From assembly GCF_943193065.1 (NCBI RefSeq), contig NZ_CALPCS010000008.1, positions 1 to 64,000 of the forward strand: a DNA stretch of 64,000 bases, given 5' to 3'. Source of the DNA: Veillonella agrestimuris. GTDB taxonomy: Bacteria; Bacillota; Negativicutes; Veillonellales; Veillonellaceae. How positions within the stretch are numbered: the stretch's first letter is position 1; the number at the start of each line of letters is the position of its first letter. Below the pieces are notes generated by a model. It made no database searches, was not told where the DNA came from, and saw only the letters and a program-made list of their open reading frames with translations. A program made the translations under genes and the position numbers. Shown piece by piece: positions 16,536 to 25,676 of the stretch.

Positions 16536-17554
16536 TACGTATCCTTTCTCACAATATCAGTATATACATCCCACACCGTATCAACAGGAATTTGTGCCAT
16601 ACAGTGAGGGTCATCAATCAATGGTTGTTCTGGTGTTGCTTTAGATGTAGGGGAAATGATGATATGTACATGACTGCCCCCATAAGGGCCTGTTCGTTCA
16701 GGAGAAGTTGTACCAAACATAGCAATCAACGGCTTTTTCAAAGCATTAGCTATATGCAACGGTCCTGTATCAGCACTAATAAAGAGCTGACAATGGCGAA
16801 TCAATTCAATTAACTCTGGCATCGATGTAGTGCCTACTAAGTTAATGAGATTATCATGTTTCACATATTGTTCCAGGAATTCTCCTTTATCGTCATCATC
16901 AGGAGCACCAGCGATGACCACTTTTTTCCCGCTTTCACAAAGGCGAATGCAGAGTTCCCCAAAATTGACTAAAGGCCATTCCTTTACGACCCAGCGCGCA
17001 CCAGGGACGACGACGATATAGTCGTCATGGACACCGCGCTCAGCTAAGCGTTGCCGGATAGATTGTTCTGCTTCACTATAGATTGGCATAGGAAATTCGA
17101 CACCATCTACTTCACCGCCCAATACACGCACCGTATCTAAGTAACGCTCAATGACGTGATCAAATTGATGGTCGCCAACGAGAGGGGTATTGACTAAATT
17201 ACTACCTTCTCGCAACTCCCAATACCCATATTTCTCAGGTGCCCCCGACAAAGCAGAAACAACAGCGCTTTTAGCAATGGATTGTAAATCTAAGGTCATA
17301 TCAAAATGACGAGCTTTCAAATCTTTACGAAGGTTCCACAAGTATGATGGTGATGTTAACTGTTTTTTGTCGATAATAATGATATCATCAACCCACGGTT
17401 TGCCTGGCAATAAATCGGCAAATTGCTTGTGAATAGCCCATGTAATATGGGCATGAGGCAAATTTTTGCGCAATGCATATAAAGTTGGCAAACTGTGAAT
17501 TACATCACCAAGGGAACTCATTTTAATAATGAGTATATTCTTGTAATCCTTCAT
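16535..17554 (-). CDS. Family-9 glycosyltransferase (heptosyltransferase I, WaaC-like)
   Basis: 339-residue GT9 enzyme. The N-terminal ILIIKMSSLGDVIHSLPTLY closely mirrors the WaaC opening, where the first heptose is added to Kdo. The donor-binding half has VVPGARWVVKEWPLVNFGEL and SADTGPLHIANAL. It lies directly after the ADP-heptose biosynthesis genes and before a second GT9 gene, a typical inner-core arrangement. The acceptor is inferred from family and context, not seen. Confidence 0.9.
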   Translation of the reverse strand: MKDYKNILIIKMSSLGDVIHSLPTLYALRKNLPHAHITWAIHKQFADLLPGKPWVDDIIIIDKKQLTSPSYLWNLRKDLKARHFDMTLDLQSIAKSAVVSALSGAPEKYGYWELREGSNLVNTPLVGDHQFDHVIERYLDTVRVLGGEVDGVEFPMPIYSEAEQSIRQRLAERGVHDDYIVVVPGARWVVKEWPLVNFGELCIRLCESGKKVVIAGAPDDDDKGEFLEQYVKHDNLINLVGTTSMPELIELIRHCQLFISADTGPLHIANALKKPLIAMFGTTSPERTGPYGGSHVHIIISPTSKATPEQPLIDDPHCMAQIPVDTVWDVYTDIVRKDT

Positions 17555-17612
17555 AATCCTCCCTCATATCAACGACCATTATAATTCATAAATCCTATCC
17601 GCTGTCCCCTAA

Positions 17613-18110
17613 TTAGTTCAAGATTATTTTCATAAACGATAATAAATCGGTGCCAGTAAACAAATAACCCTTTACACCTGCTGCTTCTGCCGACTCTACA
17701 TCGCGCACATTATCGCCAATTAAAAAGCTTTCACTAGGATCTACATTGTACTCTTTAATAGCCTGTAATAACATGCCTGGTTTCGGTTTACGACAATCGC
17801 AGTCTACAGCGTAACGTTCTACAGTGCCATCTTTGTGATGAGGACAATAATAAAAGCGCAAAATCGGAGCCCCTGCTTTATCTAGTTCATTTCCCATATA
17901 GTCATGTAAGATTTGAACATCTGACTCTTTATAATAGCCCCGTGCTACACCGCTTTGGTTGGTCACTACGATGAGATCATAACCAGCGTCATAAGCCAAT
18001 TTCAAAGCTTCTTTTGCACCGTCTACCCACTGTAGATCTTCGATTTTATAGAGATAAGATACATCTTTATTGATGACCCCATCTCGATCTAAAAATAATA
18101 CTTTACGCAT
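17613..18110 (-). CDS. gmhB: D-glycero-D-manno-heptose 1,7-bisphosphate 7-phosphatase
   Basis: 165-residue HAD-superfamily phosphatase that removes the 7-phosphate to give heptose 1-phosphate in ADP-heptose synthesis. It shows FLDRDG with Asp8 and Asp10, VTNQSG at 49-54, a zinc loop with Cys89, His91, Cys104 and Cys106, the RKPKPG segment at 107-112, and IGDNVRD with Asp133. These are the full GmhB signatures. It follows hldD by about 40 bases and precedes the WaaC-like gene. Confidence 0.95.
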   Translation of the reverse strand: MRKVLFLDRDGVINKDVSYLYKIEDLQWVDGAKEALKLAYDAGYDLIVVTNQSGVARGYYKESDVQILHDYMGNELDKAGAPILRFYYCPHHKDGTVERYAVDCDCRKPKPGMLLQAIKEYNVDPSESFLIGDNVRDVESAEAAGVKGYLFTGTDLLSFMKIILN

Positions 18111-18152
18111 AGCTTCCTTTCCTAGTAGGACCCAGCCTAGACGCAGTCGTCA

Positions 18153-19118
18153 TTAGCGCAAGTAACCTTCGTTATTTTCTAATAATTCACAATATTCTTT
18201 AACAGCTTCAGACAATTCTGTAAAGCCTTTATCGTAGCCAGCAGCCATCAATTTTGTCGTATCTGCTTCAGTAAAGCTTTGGTATTTACCTTTTAATACC
18301 TCTGGGAATGGAATATATTCAATACGACCTTTTCCGTTGTAGTCGATAACAGCTTGCATAAATTCGTTAAAGCTATGCGCATTGCCTGTACCACAGTTGA
18401 ATACACCGGAAATCTCTGGGTGCTCCCAAAAGAAAAAGTTCACATTCACTACGTCTTTTACATAAATAAAATCGCGTGTATGACCACCATTTTCATAACC
18501 ATCTGTGCCTTCAAACAAGTTGATGACACCTGTTTCTTGGTTTTTGTAGAACATTTGACGTACTAAAGATGCCATTTTGTCTTTATGCGCTTCATTAGGG
18601 CCAAATACATTAAAGTAACGCAAGCCTACCACTTGTGCCGTATATTCACCTTCAAATTTACGTACATACCGATCGAACAACAATTTAGAGTACGCATATG
18701 GATTTAATGCTTCTTCTGCTTCTGGCTTTTCTACGAAGCCATTGGTTCCATTACCATAAGTAGAGGCAGATGACGCATAAATAAATGGAATCGCTCTATC
18801 TTGACAGTAATGGAATAAATTTTTAGACCCTTCGTAGTTGTTTTTCATCATAAAACGACCATTATATTCCATGGTATCCGCGCAAGCACCTTGATGGAAT
18901 ACAACATCAATAGGCCCAATATTAAAAGTTCCCTCCGCAATAGCCGAATCAAAATCTTCACAGTCCATATAATCTAAAAAATCTAAATTCTGAATGTTTC
19001 GAATTTTACGACCATCCGTTAAATCATCTACGATAAGAATATCATTGCGACCACGTTCATTTAATGCTTTGACGATATTACTACCGATAAAACCGGCACC
19101 ACCTGTTACAATAATCAT
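18153..19118 (-). CDS. hldD: ADP-L-glycero-D-manno-heptose 6-epimerase
   Basis: 321-residue short-chain dehydrogenase-type epimerase that turns ADP-D,D-heptose into ADP-L,D-heptose. It has the NADP-binding GGAGFIGS at 6-13, YASSASTYGNG, and the catalytic Tyr141-x3-Lys145 in PYAYSKLLFDRYV. GLRYFNVFGPNEAHK and the later TRDFIYVKDVV are diagnostic. The ATG overlaps the hldE stop by 4 bases (ATGA), so translation is coupled. Confidence 0.95.
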   Translation of the reverse strand: MIIVTGGAGFIGSNIVKALNERGRNDILIVDDLTDGRKIRNIQNLDFLDYMDCEDFDSAIAEGTFNIGPIDVVFHQGACADTMEYNGRFMMKNNYEGSKNLFHYCQDRAIPFIYASSASTYGNGTNGFVEKPEAEEALNPYAYSKLLFDRYVRKFEGEYTAQVVGLRYFNVFGPNEAHKDKMASLVRQMFYKNQETGVINLFEGTDGYENGGHTRDFIYVKDVVNVNFFFWEHPEISGVFNCGTGNAHSFNEFMQAVIDYNGKGRIEYIPFPEVLKGKYQSFTEADTTKLMAAGYDKGFTELSEAVKEYCELLENNEGYLR

Positions 19119-20593
19119 AGTTTACCTTCCTTAGCCATAGTAGCAATTTTCTTAACAATATCAGATGTAGAATAGCCGTCTTTGAAAGACAATACTTCTA
19201 CATCATCGACGGATTCTCGACCGACGATATCTTCTTTTTTATAATCTCCACCTTTAACAAGAATATTAGGTTGTAAATAAGCTAATAATTCTGCTGGTGT
19301 ATCTTCTCCAAAGAGTACAACCCCATCAATACAGCCTAATGCGCTCAAAAGAGCTGCCCGATCTTCTTCACCTATGATTGGTCGAGTTTCGCCTTTTAAG
19401 CGCTTTACCGATTCATCGGAATTTAAACCAATGATTAAGTGTTGTCCCAATTGTGCCGCTTCTTGTAAATACGTAATATGTCCACGGTGTAAAATATCGA
19501 AACAGCCATTCGTAAATACTACCGTTTCATCCTTCGATTTCCACTGGTCGATGAGAGCCTTCATCTCTTCTTTTGTATATAACGGTTTCATATGACCTCT
19601 TTGTTGTAAAGATTGCCACAAGTCTATCAATTCAGATCGGTGAATTGGATATGTACCGACTTTCGAAACGACAATACCAGCAGCACCATTAGCGATATGC
19701 AATGCTAAACGCATAGACAAACCGCTTGCTAAGCAAGCAATCATCATAGATACGACCGTATCGCCTGCACCACTGACATCAAAGACATCTTGTTGGGTAG
19801 CTGGATTATGCCAAGTTCGGCCATCTTTAGCCACTACTGTAATACCTTTTGCAGAACGAGTGGCAATGACATATTCTAACTCGACATTAGCTAATACTTT
19901 TCCTGCTGCTTTGATTACAGCTTCGTCGGTATTATCTAGCGCATAGCCTACAGACTCGCCTAATTCTTTTACATTTGGTGTAATGCAAGTAGCTCCATTA
20001 TATTTAGACCAGTCCGCCCCTTTCGGATCAACGATGGTCTGAATATTATATTCTTTCGCAATGGCAAAGACTTTGGCTAATACACTCGGTGTACATACGC
20101 CTTTGCCGTAGTCAGAAATGACAATACCTTGCAAGCCATCTTCACAGAGAGCTTTCAGCCATTCTACTAGGCGACATTCCTCCTCTTCGGTTACATCCGA
20201 TATAGTTTCAAAATCAAGGCGCATCATTTGTTGACGGTCGCCGAGGATGCGCATCTTAGTAATGGTAGAACGATGATCACCATAAATCATGCCAGACGTG
20301 TCGATGCCATCTGCAGCAAGTAACTCTTTCAAGACTTGCCCGTGCACATCATTACCAGCAATGCCTCCTAGATATACATGGCAATCTAAATTGGCTAGGT
20401 TAGACGCTACATTGCCAGCACCGCCGAGCACTTCTTTTATAGAAGATACTCTATTTACAGGCACTGGCGCTTCTGGGGAAATACGACTGACATCGCCAAA
20501 TACATAGCGATCCACCATGACATCGCCAATAACGGCAATTTTTAAATTTGGCAATGAATTACGCAAAAACTCATTGATTGTATGTGTAATCAT
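19115..20593 (-). CDS. hldE: Bifunctional heptose kinase/adenylyltransferase
   Basis: 492-residue fusion. Residues 1-325 form a PfkB-type kinase that phosphorylates heptose 7-phosphate at C1, with GGAGNVASN at 57-65 and DVSGAGDT at 272-279. Residues 355-490 form a nucleotidyltransferase that adds AMP to heptose 1-phosphate, with FTNGCFDILHRGH at 360-372 and LVKGGDYKKEDIVG later. Length matches E. coli HldE. It lies 126 bases after gmhA, and that gap contains 19-bp tandem repeats. Confidence 0.96.
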   Translation of the reverse strand: MITHTINEFLRNSLPNLKIAVIGDVMVDRYVFGDVSRISPEAPVPVNRVSSIKEVLGGAGNVASNLANLDCHVYLGGIAGNDVHGQVLKELLAADGIDTSGMIYGDHRSTITKMRILGDRQQMMRLDFETISDVTEEEECRLVEWLKALCEDGLQGIVISDYGKGVCTPSVLAKVFAIAKEYNIQTIVDPKGADWSKYNGATCITPNVKELGESVGYALDNTDEAVIKAAGKVLANVELEYVIATRSAKGITVVAKDGRTWHNPATQQDVFDVSGAGDTVVSMMIACLASGLSMRLALHIANGAAGIVVSKVGTYPIHRSELIDLWQSLQQRGHMKPLYTKEEMKALIDQWKSKDETVVFTNGCFDILHRGHITYLQEAAQLGQHLIIGLNSDESVKRLKGETRPIIGEEDRAALLSALGCIDGVVLFGEDTPAELLAYLQPNILVKGGDYKKEDIVGRESVDDVEVLSFKDGYSTSDIVKKIATMAKEGKL

Positions 20594-20660
20594 AGTTCCC
20601 CTTTCTGTTTATTTTGTAATTCTTTATAATTCTCTTTTATCATCTACTAATAGTTCTTAG

Positions 20661-20717
20661 ATAGCGCTCTCTAAATAGGATAGCTCTCTCTAAATAGATT
20701 TGCTTTCACTAAGTCGA
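20661..20717. repeat. 19-bp tandem repeats between gmhA and hldE
   Basis: ATAGCGCTCTCTAAATAGG (20661-20679) and ATAGCTCTCTCTAAATAGA (20680-20698) are adjacent and match at 17 of 19 positions. A degenerate third unit, TTTGCTTTCACTAAGTCGA (20699-20717), matches the second at about 13 of 19. The repeats fill the only long gap inside the heptose operon. They may be a protein-binding site, an mRNA spacing element or a variable tract. Confidence 0.75.
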
Positions 20718-20719
20718 TG

Positions 20720-21289
20720 TTAATAATCCTCTTCGATAAGTTCACAAATAATGTGACCTATGAGGATATGCATTTCTTGAATACGAGCTGTCACATTGCT
20801 AGGTACAGCAAAGGTAATATCACATAATTCACCTAGTTTGCCGCCCCCTTCTCCAGTGAAAGCGATAGTATGCATCCCCACAGAACGTGCCGTTTCTACA
20901 GCTTTTACTACGTTTTTGGAATTTCCCGATGTAGAAATGCCAATCAATACATCACCAGAACGGCCTAATCCTTCTACTTGACGAGAGAAAATAGAGTCAA
21001 AATCATAATCATTAGCTACGGCTGTCAAAATTGATGTATCTGTAGTCAATGCAATAGACGCCAAAGAGCGGCGCTCTTTTTTATAACGCCCTACTAATTC
21101 AGCTGCCAAATGTTGAGAATCTGCTGCAGAGCCTCCATTACCACAAAATAAAATCTTATTTCCATTCGCTAAGGCTACTTTGCATCGCTCTGCAATTTCT
21201 TCGATTATATCCATGCGTTCCATCGTCTTGCCAAACACATCAAGATGGTCTGAAAAACGTTCTGCAATAATTGGATTTATTTCTGCCAT
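20720..21289 (-). CDS. gmhA: Sedoheptulose 7-phosphate isomerase
   Basis: 189-residue SIS-domain enzyme that converts sedoheptulose 7-phosphate to heptose 7-phosphate, the first step of ADP-heptose synthesis. It carries [18 protein letters not shown] at 48-65, [26 protein letters not shown] and the C-terminal QEMHILIGH with a metal-binding His. Length is typical. It opens the heptose block, about 70 bases after nrdR. Confidence 0.96.
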   Translation of the reverse strand: MAEINPIIAERFSDHLDVFGKTMERMDIIEEIAERCKVALANGNKILFCGNGGSAADSQHLAAELVGRYKKERRSLASIALTTDTSILTAVANDYDFDSIFSRQVEGLGRSGDVLIGISTSGNSKNVVKAVETARSVGMHTIAFTGEGGGKLGELCDITFAVPSNVTARIQEMHILIGHIICELIEEDY

Positions 21290-21357
21290 GATTCTATCTC
21301 CTGTATAAGGAGGTCAGCATCTCTCCTACTACATGCCCCTTATATTATGCTTAATGA

Positions 21358-21861
21358 TTAGTCTTCTTTTACTTCTTTTGATTCAGACTTTTCTTTTTTA
21401 CGTTTATTATCTAACTTCTTTAAAGATTTTAATTCTTCCATAAAACTATCAATATTATCAAACTTACGATATACAGAAGCAAAACGAACGTACGCAACTT
21501 GGTCGATATCTTTTAATTGCTGCAATACAAGTTCACCAATGCGATCTGTAGTTACTTCTTGGCTTACTTCGTTGCGAATCTCTCGTTCTACATCATTTAC
21601 AACTTGTTCCATAATGGACATTGGCACTGTCCGTTTATCGCAAGACCGTAACAAACCATTTAATAATTTCCCTCGGTCAAATAACTCGCGGCGCCCATTT
21701 TTCTTAGCCACCATTAATGGTACTTCTTCAACCACTTCATAAGTAGTAAAACGTCGTCCACAGCTAATACATTCACGACGACGACGAATACTATTCCCCT
21801 CATCGGTTGTTCTAGAGTCTGTTACCTTCGTATCAGTGTGTTGGCAATAAGGACATCTCAT
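21358..21861 (-). CDS. nrdR: Transcriptional repressor NrdR
   Basis: 167-residue regulator of ribonucleotide reductase genes. The N-terminal zinc ribbon has Cys3, Cys6, Cys31 and Cys34 (MRCPYCQ and CISCGRRF). The ATP-cone follows, with VAKKNGRRELFDRGKLLNGL. It senses ATP/dATP and binds NrdR boxes; no such boxes were found in the window. The charged C-terminal tail (KKLDNKRKKEKSESKEVKED) is longer than in most orthologues I recall. An AGGAGG site lies 10 bases before the ATG. It may be first in the heptose transcript. Confidence 0.96.
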   Translation of the reverse strand: MRCPYCQHTDTKVTDSRTTDEGNSIRRRRECISCGRRFTTYEVVEEVPLMVAKKNGRRELFDRGKLLNGLLRSCDKRTVPMSIMEQVVNDVEREIRNEVSQEVTTDRIGELVLQQLKDIDQVAYVRFASVYRKFDNIDSFMEELKSLKKLDNKRKKEKSESKEVKED

Positions 21862-21972
21862 ACAGTATATGCCTCCTTTAGTATTATATATGTAAATTTA
21901 CGCGCAAAAATCCCATTTTCTTATACTCTATATAGTACCACGAAAGGCAATAAAACACAAAATATACAAGCA

Positions 21973-22003
21973 AAAGCGAGCCGTTTTATAACGACTCGCT
22001 TTA
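21973..22003 (-). terminator. Terminator of pyruvate carboxylase gene
   Basis: AAAGCGAG(C/T)CGTT arms pair through one G-T wobble around a 5-base loop. The minus strand then reads TTTTGCTTG. It lies about 17 bases past the pyc stop. Confidence 0.85.
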
Positions 22004-22019
22004 TATTAATTATTTGATA

Positions 22020-25000
22020 TTAACTGTTTGGAGCATTTTCAATGCGAAGCAAGCAGTCACCAGATTCGATAGCACTACCATCGCGAACAAGAATTTCTTC
22101 TACAATACCATCCATCGGAGCAGTAATAGTAGTTTCCATTTTCATCGCTTCTGTTACTACCAATGGTTCCCCTTTCGATACAGATTGACCAAGTTTTACC
22201 AGCACTTTCACGACGGAACCAGATAAGGTAGCGCCGATTTCTCCTGGAATCATTTCATCTGCTTTACGACGAACAACGCCAGTTGTTTTGGCATGTTTAT
22301 CATGAACTTTAAGGGAACGAGGTTGACCATTGAACTCAAAGAGGATTGTTCTATTACCGTCTTCGTCTGGTTCAGAGTAACCATTCAATTTAATGATCAA
22401 TGTTTTACCTTTTTCAATAGTAACTTGGATTTCTTCATTCCGATTCATGCCGAAAAAGAATGTTGGTGTATCCAGTACAGATACATCTCCAAAGTCTTTT
22501 GTGAACTTAATGTAATCTTGGAATACTTTTGGATATAAGCAGTACGCAATTACATCTTCGTCTGTACCTGTTGCGCCCATAGCGATAACATCATTACGAA
22601 CAGCTTCAAAATCAACAGGCTCTAAAGCTTCCCCTGGGCGACCTACGATTGGGCTAGCCCCTTTCAAGATAATCTTTTGCAATTTTTCAGGGAATCCTTG
22701 GTATGGAGTACCAAGTCGGCCTTCAAAGAATTCCACTACAGATTGAGGGAAGTCGAGAGTATCGCCCTTGTCGTAAATATCTTGTTCCGTTAAGTTATTT
22801 TGCACCATGTACAATGTCATATCCCCTACAACTTTAGAAGATGGCGTTACTTTAATAATATCACCGAACATCATATTCACTTCGTGGTATACTTTTTTGA
22901 TTTCGCCCCAACGCTCGCCTAGACCTACCATCTTAGCTTGTTGTTGTAAATTAGTATATTGGCCACCTGGCATTTCGTGTTGATATACTTCTGTATTCGG
23001 ATATTTTTCCCCCTTATCAACACCTTCGTAGTAAGGACGAATACTGCCAAAATAATGAGACATCTCTTCCATGTAATCAATGTTCAACGTTGGTTGCCGA
23101 TCGTGACCAGACAATGCATAGTACATGGAGTTCATACTTGGTTGGCTAGTACCGTTAGCAAAAGCAGAGTATGCTAAGTCGATAATATCAACGCCAGCAT
23201 CAACAGCGCGACCATAGGAGTAAATAGAGTTGCCAGAACCTTCATGCGTATGCAAGTGAATTGGCACAGTAACAGCGTCTTTCAAAGCAGATACAAGATT
23301 GTACGCCGCTTGCGGTTTCAACAAACCTGCCATATCTTTAATACAAATGAAGTTAGCCCCTGCCTTTTCCAATTCTTTGGCCATATTGACGTAGTATCCA
23401 AGATTGTATTTAGGACGTGCATCATCGAGAATATCACCAGTGTAGCACAACGCAACTTCAGCGATTTTATTTTCATTGCGTACTTCGTCGATAGCTACTT
23501 TCATGTTGTCTAAACTATTCAAACTATCGAATACGCGGAATACATCGATACCATTTTTACTAGCCAATTGAATAAATTTGCGTACAACGTTATCAGGATA
23601 TGATGTGTAACCTACTGCATTGGCACCGCGCAATAACATTTGCAACAATGTGTTTGGCACTTCTTGACGGAACATGCGCAGCCGCTCCCACGGATCTTCA
23701 TTTAAGAAGCGGTAGGATACGTCAAATGTAGCACCACCCCAACATTCTAATGAGAATAAATTAGGAACACCTTTAGCGGCGTGCCCAGCTACGCGAGCCA
23801 TATCAATAGTACGAACGCGAGTAGCAAATAAGGATTGATGCGCATCACGCCATGTCGTATCGGTAAAAAATACTTTCTTTTGGTCAGACACCCATTTACT
23901 AAATCCTTCAGGACCTAATTCATCAAATTTTTGTTTTGTCCCTACCATCGGCTCTACATCGAGAGTCTTAGGCATTTGAATAGGTTCGAAATTCGGCACC
24001 TCTTGATGACCTGCCCCGGCATAGCCATTAATCGTTGTATCCGCAATATAACGAAGCAATCTCGTACCACGATCTCGTTCCTGTTTGATTTCAAACAATT
24101 CTGGATGATCTTCAATAAAATTAACTGTATAGCTACCACGTTGAAATTCTGGATGTTCCAACACATTAATTAAAAAATGAATATTCGTTTTCACGCCACG
24201 AATACGGAATTCTTTTAAAGCCCGAATCATTTTGCGAATTGTATCTTCGTTATTAGCGCTATATGTAGTAGCTTTCACAAGTAAAGAATCATAATATGGC
24301 GTAACGATAGCACCTGTAAAGGCATTACCAGAATCTAGGCGAATACCAAACCCACCAGAACTTCTATAAGCTAAAATTTTACCCGTATCAGGCATAAAAT
24401 TATTTTTTGGATCTTCCGTAGTAATACGACATTGAATAGCAGTCCCCTTACAAGGAATATCTGCTTGATTAGGAATGCCTACTTCTGGACTGTGCAAATC
24501 ATATCCTTCAGCGATACGAATTTGTGTATGCACGATGTCAATATCTGTAATCATTTCTGTTACAGTATGCTCTACTTGGATACGAGGGTTAACTTCAATA
24601 AAATAGAAACTTCCATCAGCTGTTACTAAGAATTCTACTGTACCCGCATTCAGATATCCTACATTTTTCATAAGTTTAACAGCTGCATCGCAAATAGCTT
24701 GGCGCGTTTCTAGGGGCAACGCAAACGCAGGTGCCATTTCCACAACTTTTTGGTGACGTCGTTGTACAGAACAATCACGTTCATATAAATGGATTACATT
24801 GCCATGTTCATCACCGAGGATTTGAACCTCAATATGTTTTGGTTCAACGATGAGTTTTTCTACGTATACATCATCATCTCCAAATGCTGCTTTTGCCTCA
24901 GATTTTGCACGGTCATAAGCGTCACGAAGGTCTTCCATTTTGTAAACTTCACGCATACCGCGACCGCCTCCACCATTAACGGCTTTAATCATTAATGGGA

Positions 25001-25466
25001 AACCGTATGTGTTAGCAAATTCTTCTAATTGAGCATAATCTCTAAGAGCCCCATCGGAACCAGGAATCATAGGAATATCTGCCAATTTAGCTTGTTCACG
25101 AGCATTAACTTTGTCCCCGAACATATGTAAGTGTTCAATGCGAGGACCGATGAAAATAATACCTTCTTCAGCACAACGGCGAGCAAACTCTTCATTTTCA
25201 GACAAAAAACCATACCCAGGATGGATGGCATCGATATCGTGTTCTTTAGCAATACGAATAATGTCTTCAATATCTAAATAGGCATCAACAGGCTTTTTAC
25301 CTTCCCCTACTAAATAAGCTTCATCTGCTTGATTACGGTGTAAGGATAAAGTGTCTTCTTTCGAATAAATAGCAACTGTTTTAATACCCATTTCATTACA
25401 TGCGCGGAATACACGAATAGCGATTTCGCCACGATTAGCTACTAAAACGGATTTAATTTGTTTCAT
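22020..25466 (-). CDS. pyc: Pyruvate carboxylase
   Basis: 1148-residue single-chain biotin enzyme that carboxylates pyruvate to oxaloacetate using bicarbonate and ATP. The biotin carboxylase domain fills residues 1-450 (VANRGEIAIRVFRACNE; KAVNGGGGRGM; FIEVNPRIQVEHTVTE). The carboxyltransferase domain lies at about 530-1000 (TDTTWRDAHQSLFATRVRT). The biotin carrier domain is at the end, with EAMKMET and Lys1109 as the biotin site. In a lactate-using anaerobe it would feed gluconeogenesis and the oxaloacetate-to-propionate route. It stands alone with an AGGAGG site and its own terminator. Confidence 0.97.
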   Translation of the reverse strand: MKQIKSVLVANRGEIAIRVFRACNEMGIKTVAIYSKEDTLSLHRNQADEAYLVGEGKKPVDAYLDIEDIIRIAKEHDIDAIHPGYGFLSENEEFARRCAEEGIIFIGPRIEHLHMFGDKVNAREQAKLADIPMIPGSDGALRDYAQLEEFANTYGFPLMIKAVNGGGGRGMREVYKMEDLRDAYDRAKSEAKAAFGDDDVYVEKLIVEPKHIEVQILGDEHGNVIHLYERDCSVQRRHQKVVEMAPAFALPLETRQAICDAAVKLMKNVGYLNAGTVEFLVTADGSFYFIEVNPRIQVEHTVTEMITDIDIVHTQIRIAEGYDLHSPEVGIPNQADIPCKGTAIQCRITTEDPKNNFMPDTGKILAYRSSGGFGIRLDSGNAFTGAIVTPYYDSLLVKATTYSANNEDTIRKMIRALKEFRIRGVKTNIHFLINVLEHPEFQRGSYTVNFIEDHPELFEIKQERDRGTRLLRYIADTTINGYAGAGHQEVPNFEPIQMPKTLDVEPMVGTKQKFDELGPEGFSKWVSDQKKVFFTDTTWRDAHQSLFATRVRTIDMARVAGHAAKGVPNLFSLECWGGATFDVSYRFLNEDPWERLRMFRQEVPNTLLQMLLRGANAVGYTSYPDNVVRKFIQLASKNGIDVFRVFDSLNSLDNMKVAIDEVRNENKIAEVALCYTGDILDDARPKYNLGYYVNMAKELEKAGANFICIKDMAGLLKPQAAYNLVSALKDAVTVPIHLHTHEGSGNSIYSYGRAVDAGVDIIDLAYSAFANGTSQPSMNSMYYALSGHDRQPTLNIDYMEEMSHYFGSIRPYYEGVDKGEKYPNTEVYQHEMPGGQYTNLQQQAKMVGLGERWGEIKKVYHEVNMMFGDIIKVTPSSKVVGDMTLYMVQNNLTEQDIYDKGDTLDFPQSVVEFFEGRLGTPYQGFPEKLQKIILKGASPIVGRPGEALEPVDFEAVRNDVIAMGATGTDEDVIAYCLYPKVFQDYIKFTKDFGDVSVLDTPTFFFGMNRNEEIQVTIEKGKTLIIKLNGYSEPDEDGNRTILFEFNGQPRSLKVHDKHAKTTGVVRRKADEMIPGEIGATLSGSVVKVLVKLGQSVSKGEPLVVTEAMKMETTITAPMDGIVEEILVRDGSAIESGDCLLRIENAPNS

Positions 25467-25573
25467 GGTGCCTCCTATAGAGTACTATATTGTATAACTT
25501 CTTATACCGTATTGTATTTCATTATTCCTTTCTATGATGAGTATCTATCTAAAAGAATCCCCTTATCATACAT

Positions 25574-25614
25574 TTAATTAAAAATTTTAATTTCACATTA
25601 AAATTTTTAATTAA
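25574..25614. repeat. Perfect 18-bp all-A/T hairpin
   Basis: The 18-base arm beginning TTAATTAAAAATTTTAA and its exact complement flank the loop TTCAC. The element lies between the M18 peptidase stop and the pyc start. It could be a weak terminator for the peptidase gene, but it lacks a GC core and may instead be an operator or cruciform-prone site upstream of pyc. Confidence 0.7.
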
Positions 25615-25676
25615 TAGAAACAATGAAAATATACTTATATTATACAGAGATTTTCTATGTATTAAAAGAAATTTTT

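Noticed and set aside
20661..20717. CRISPR-like repeats
   Set aside because: The units are directly adjacent without spacers and only two or three in number, so they are not a CRISPR array. No cas gene is in the window.
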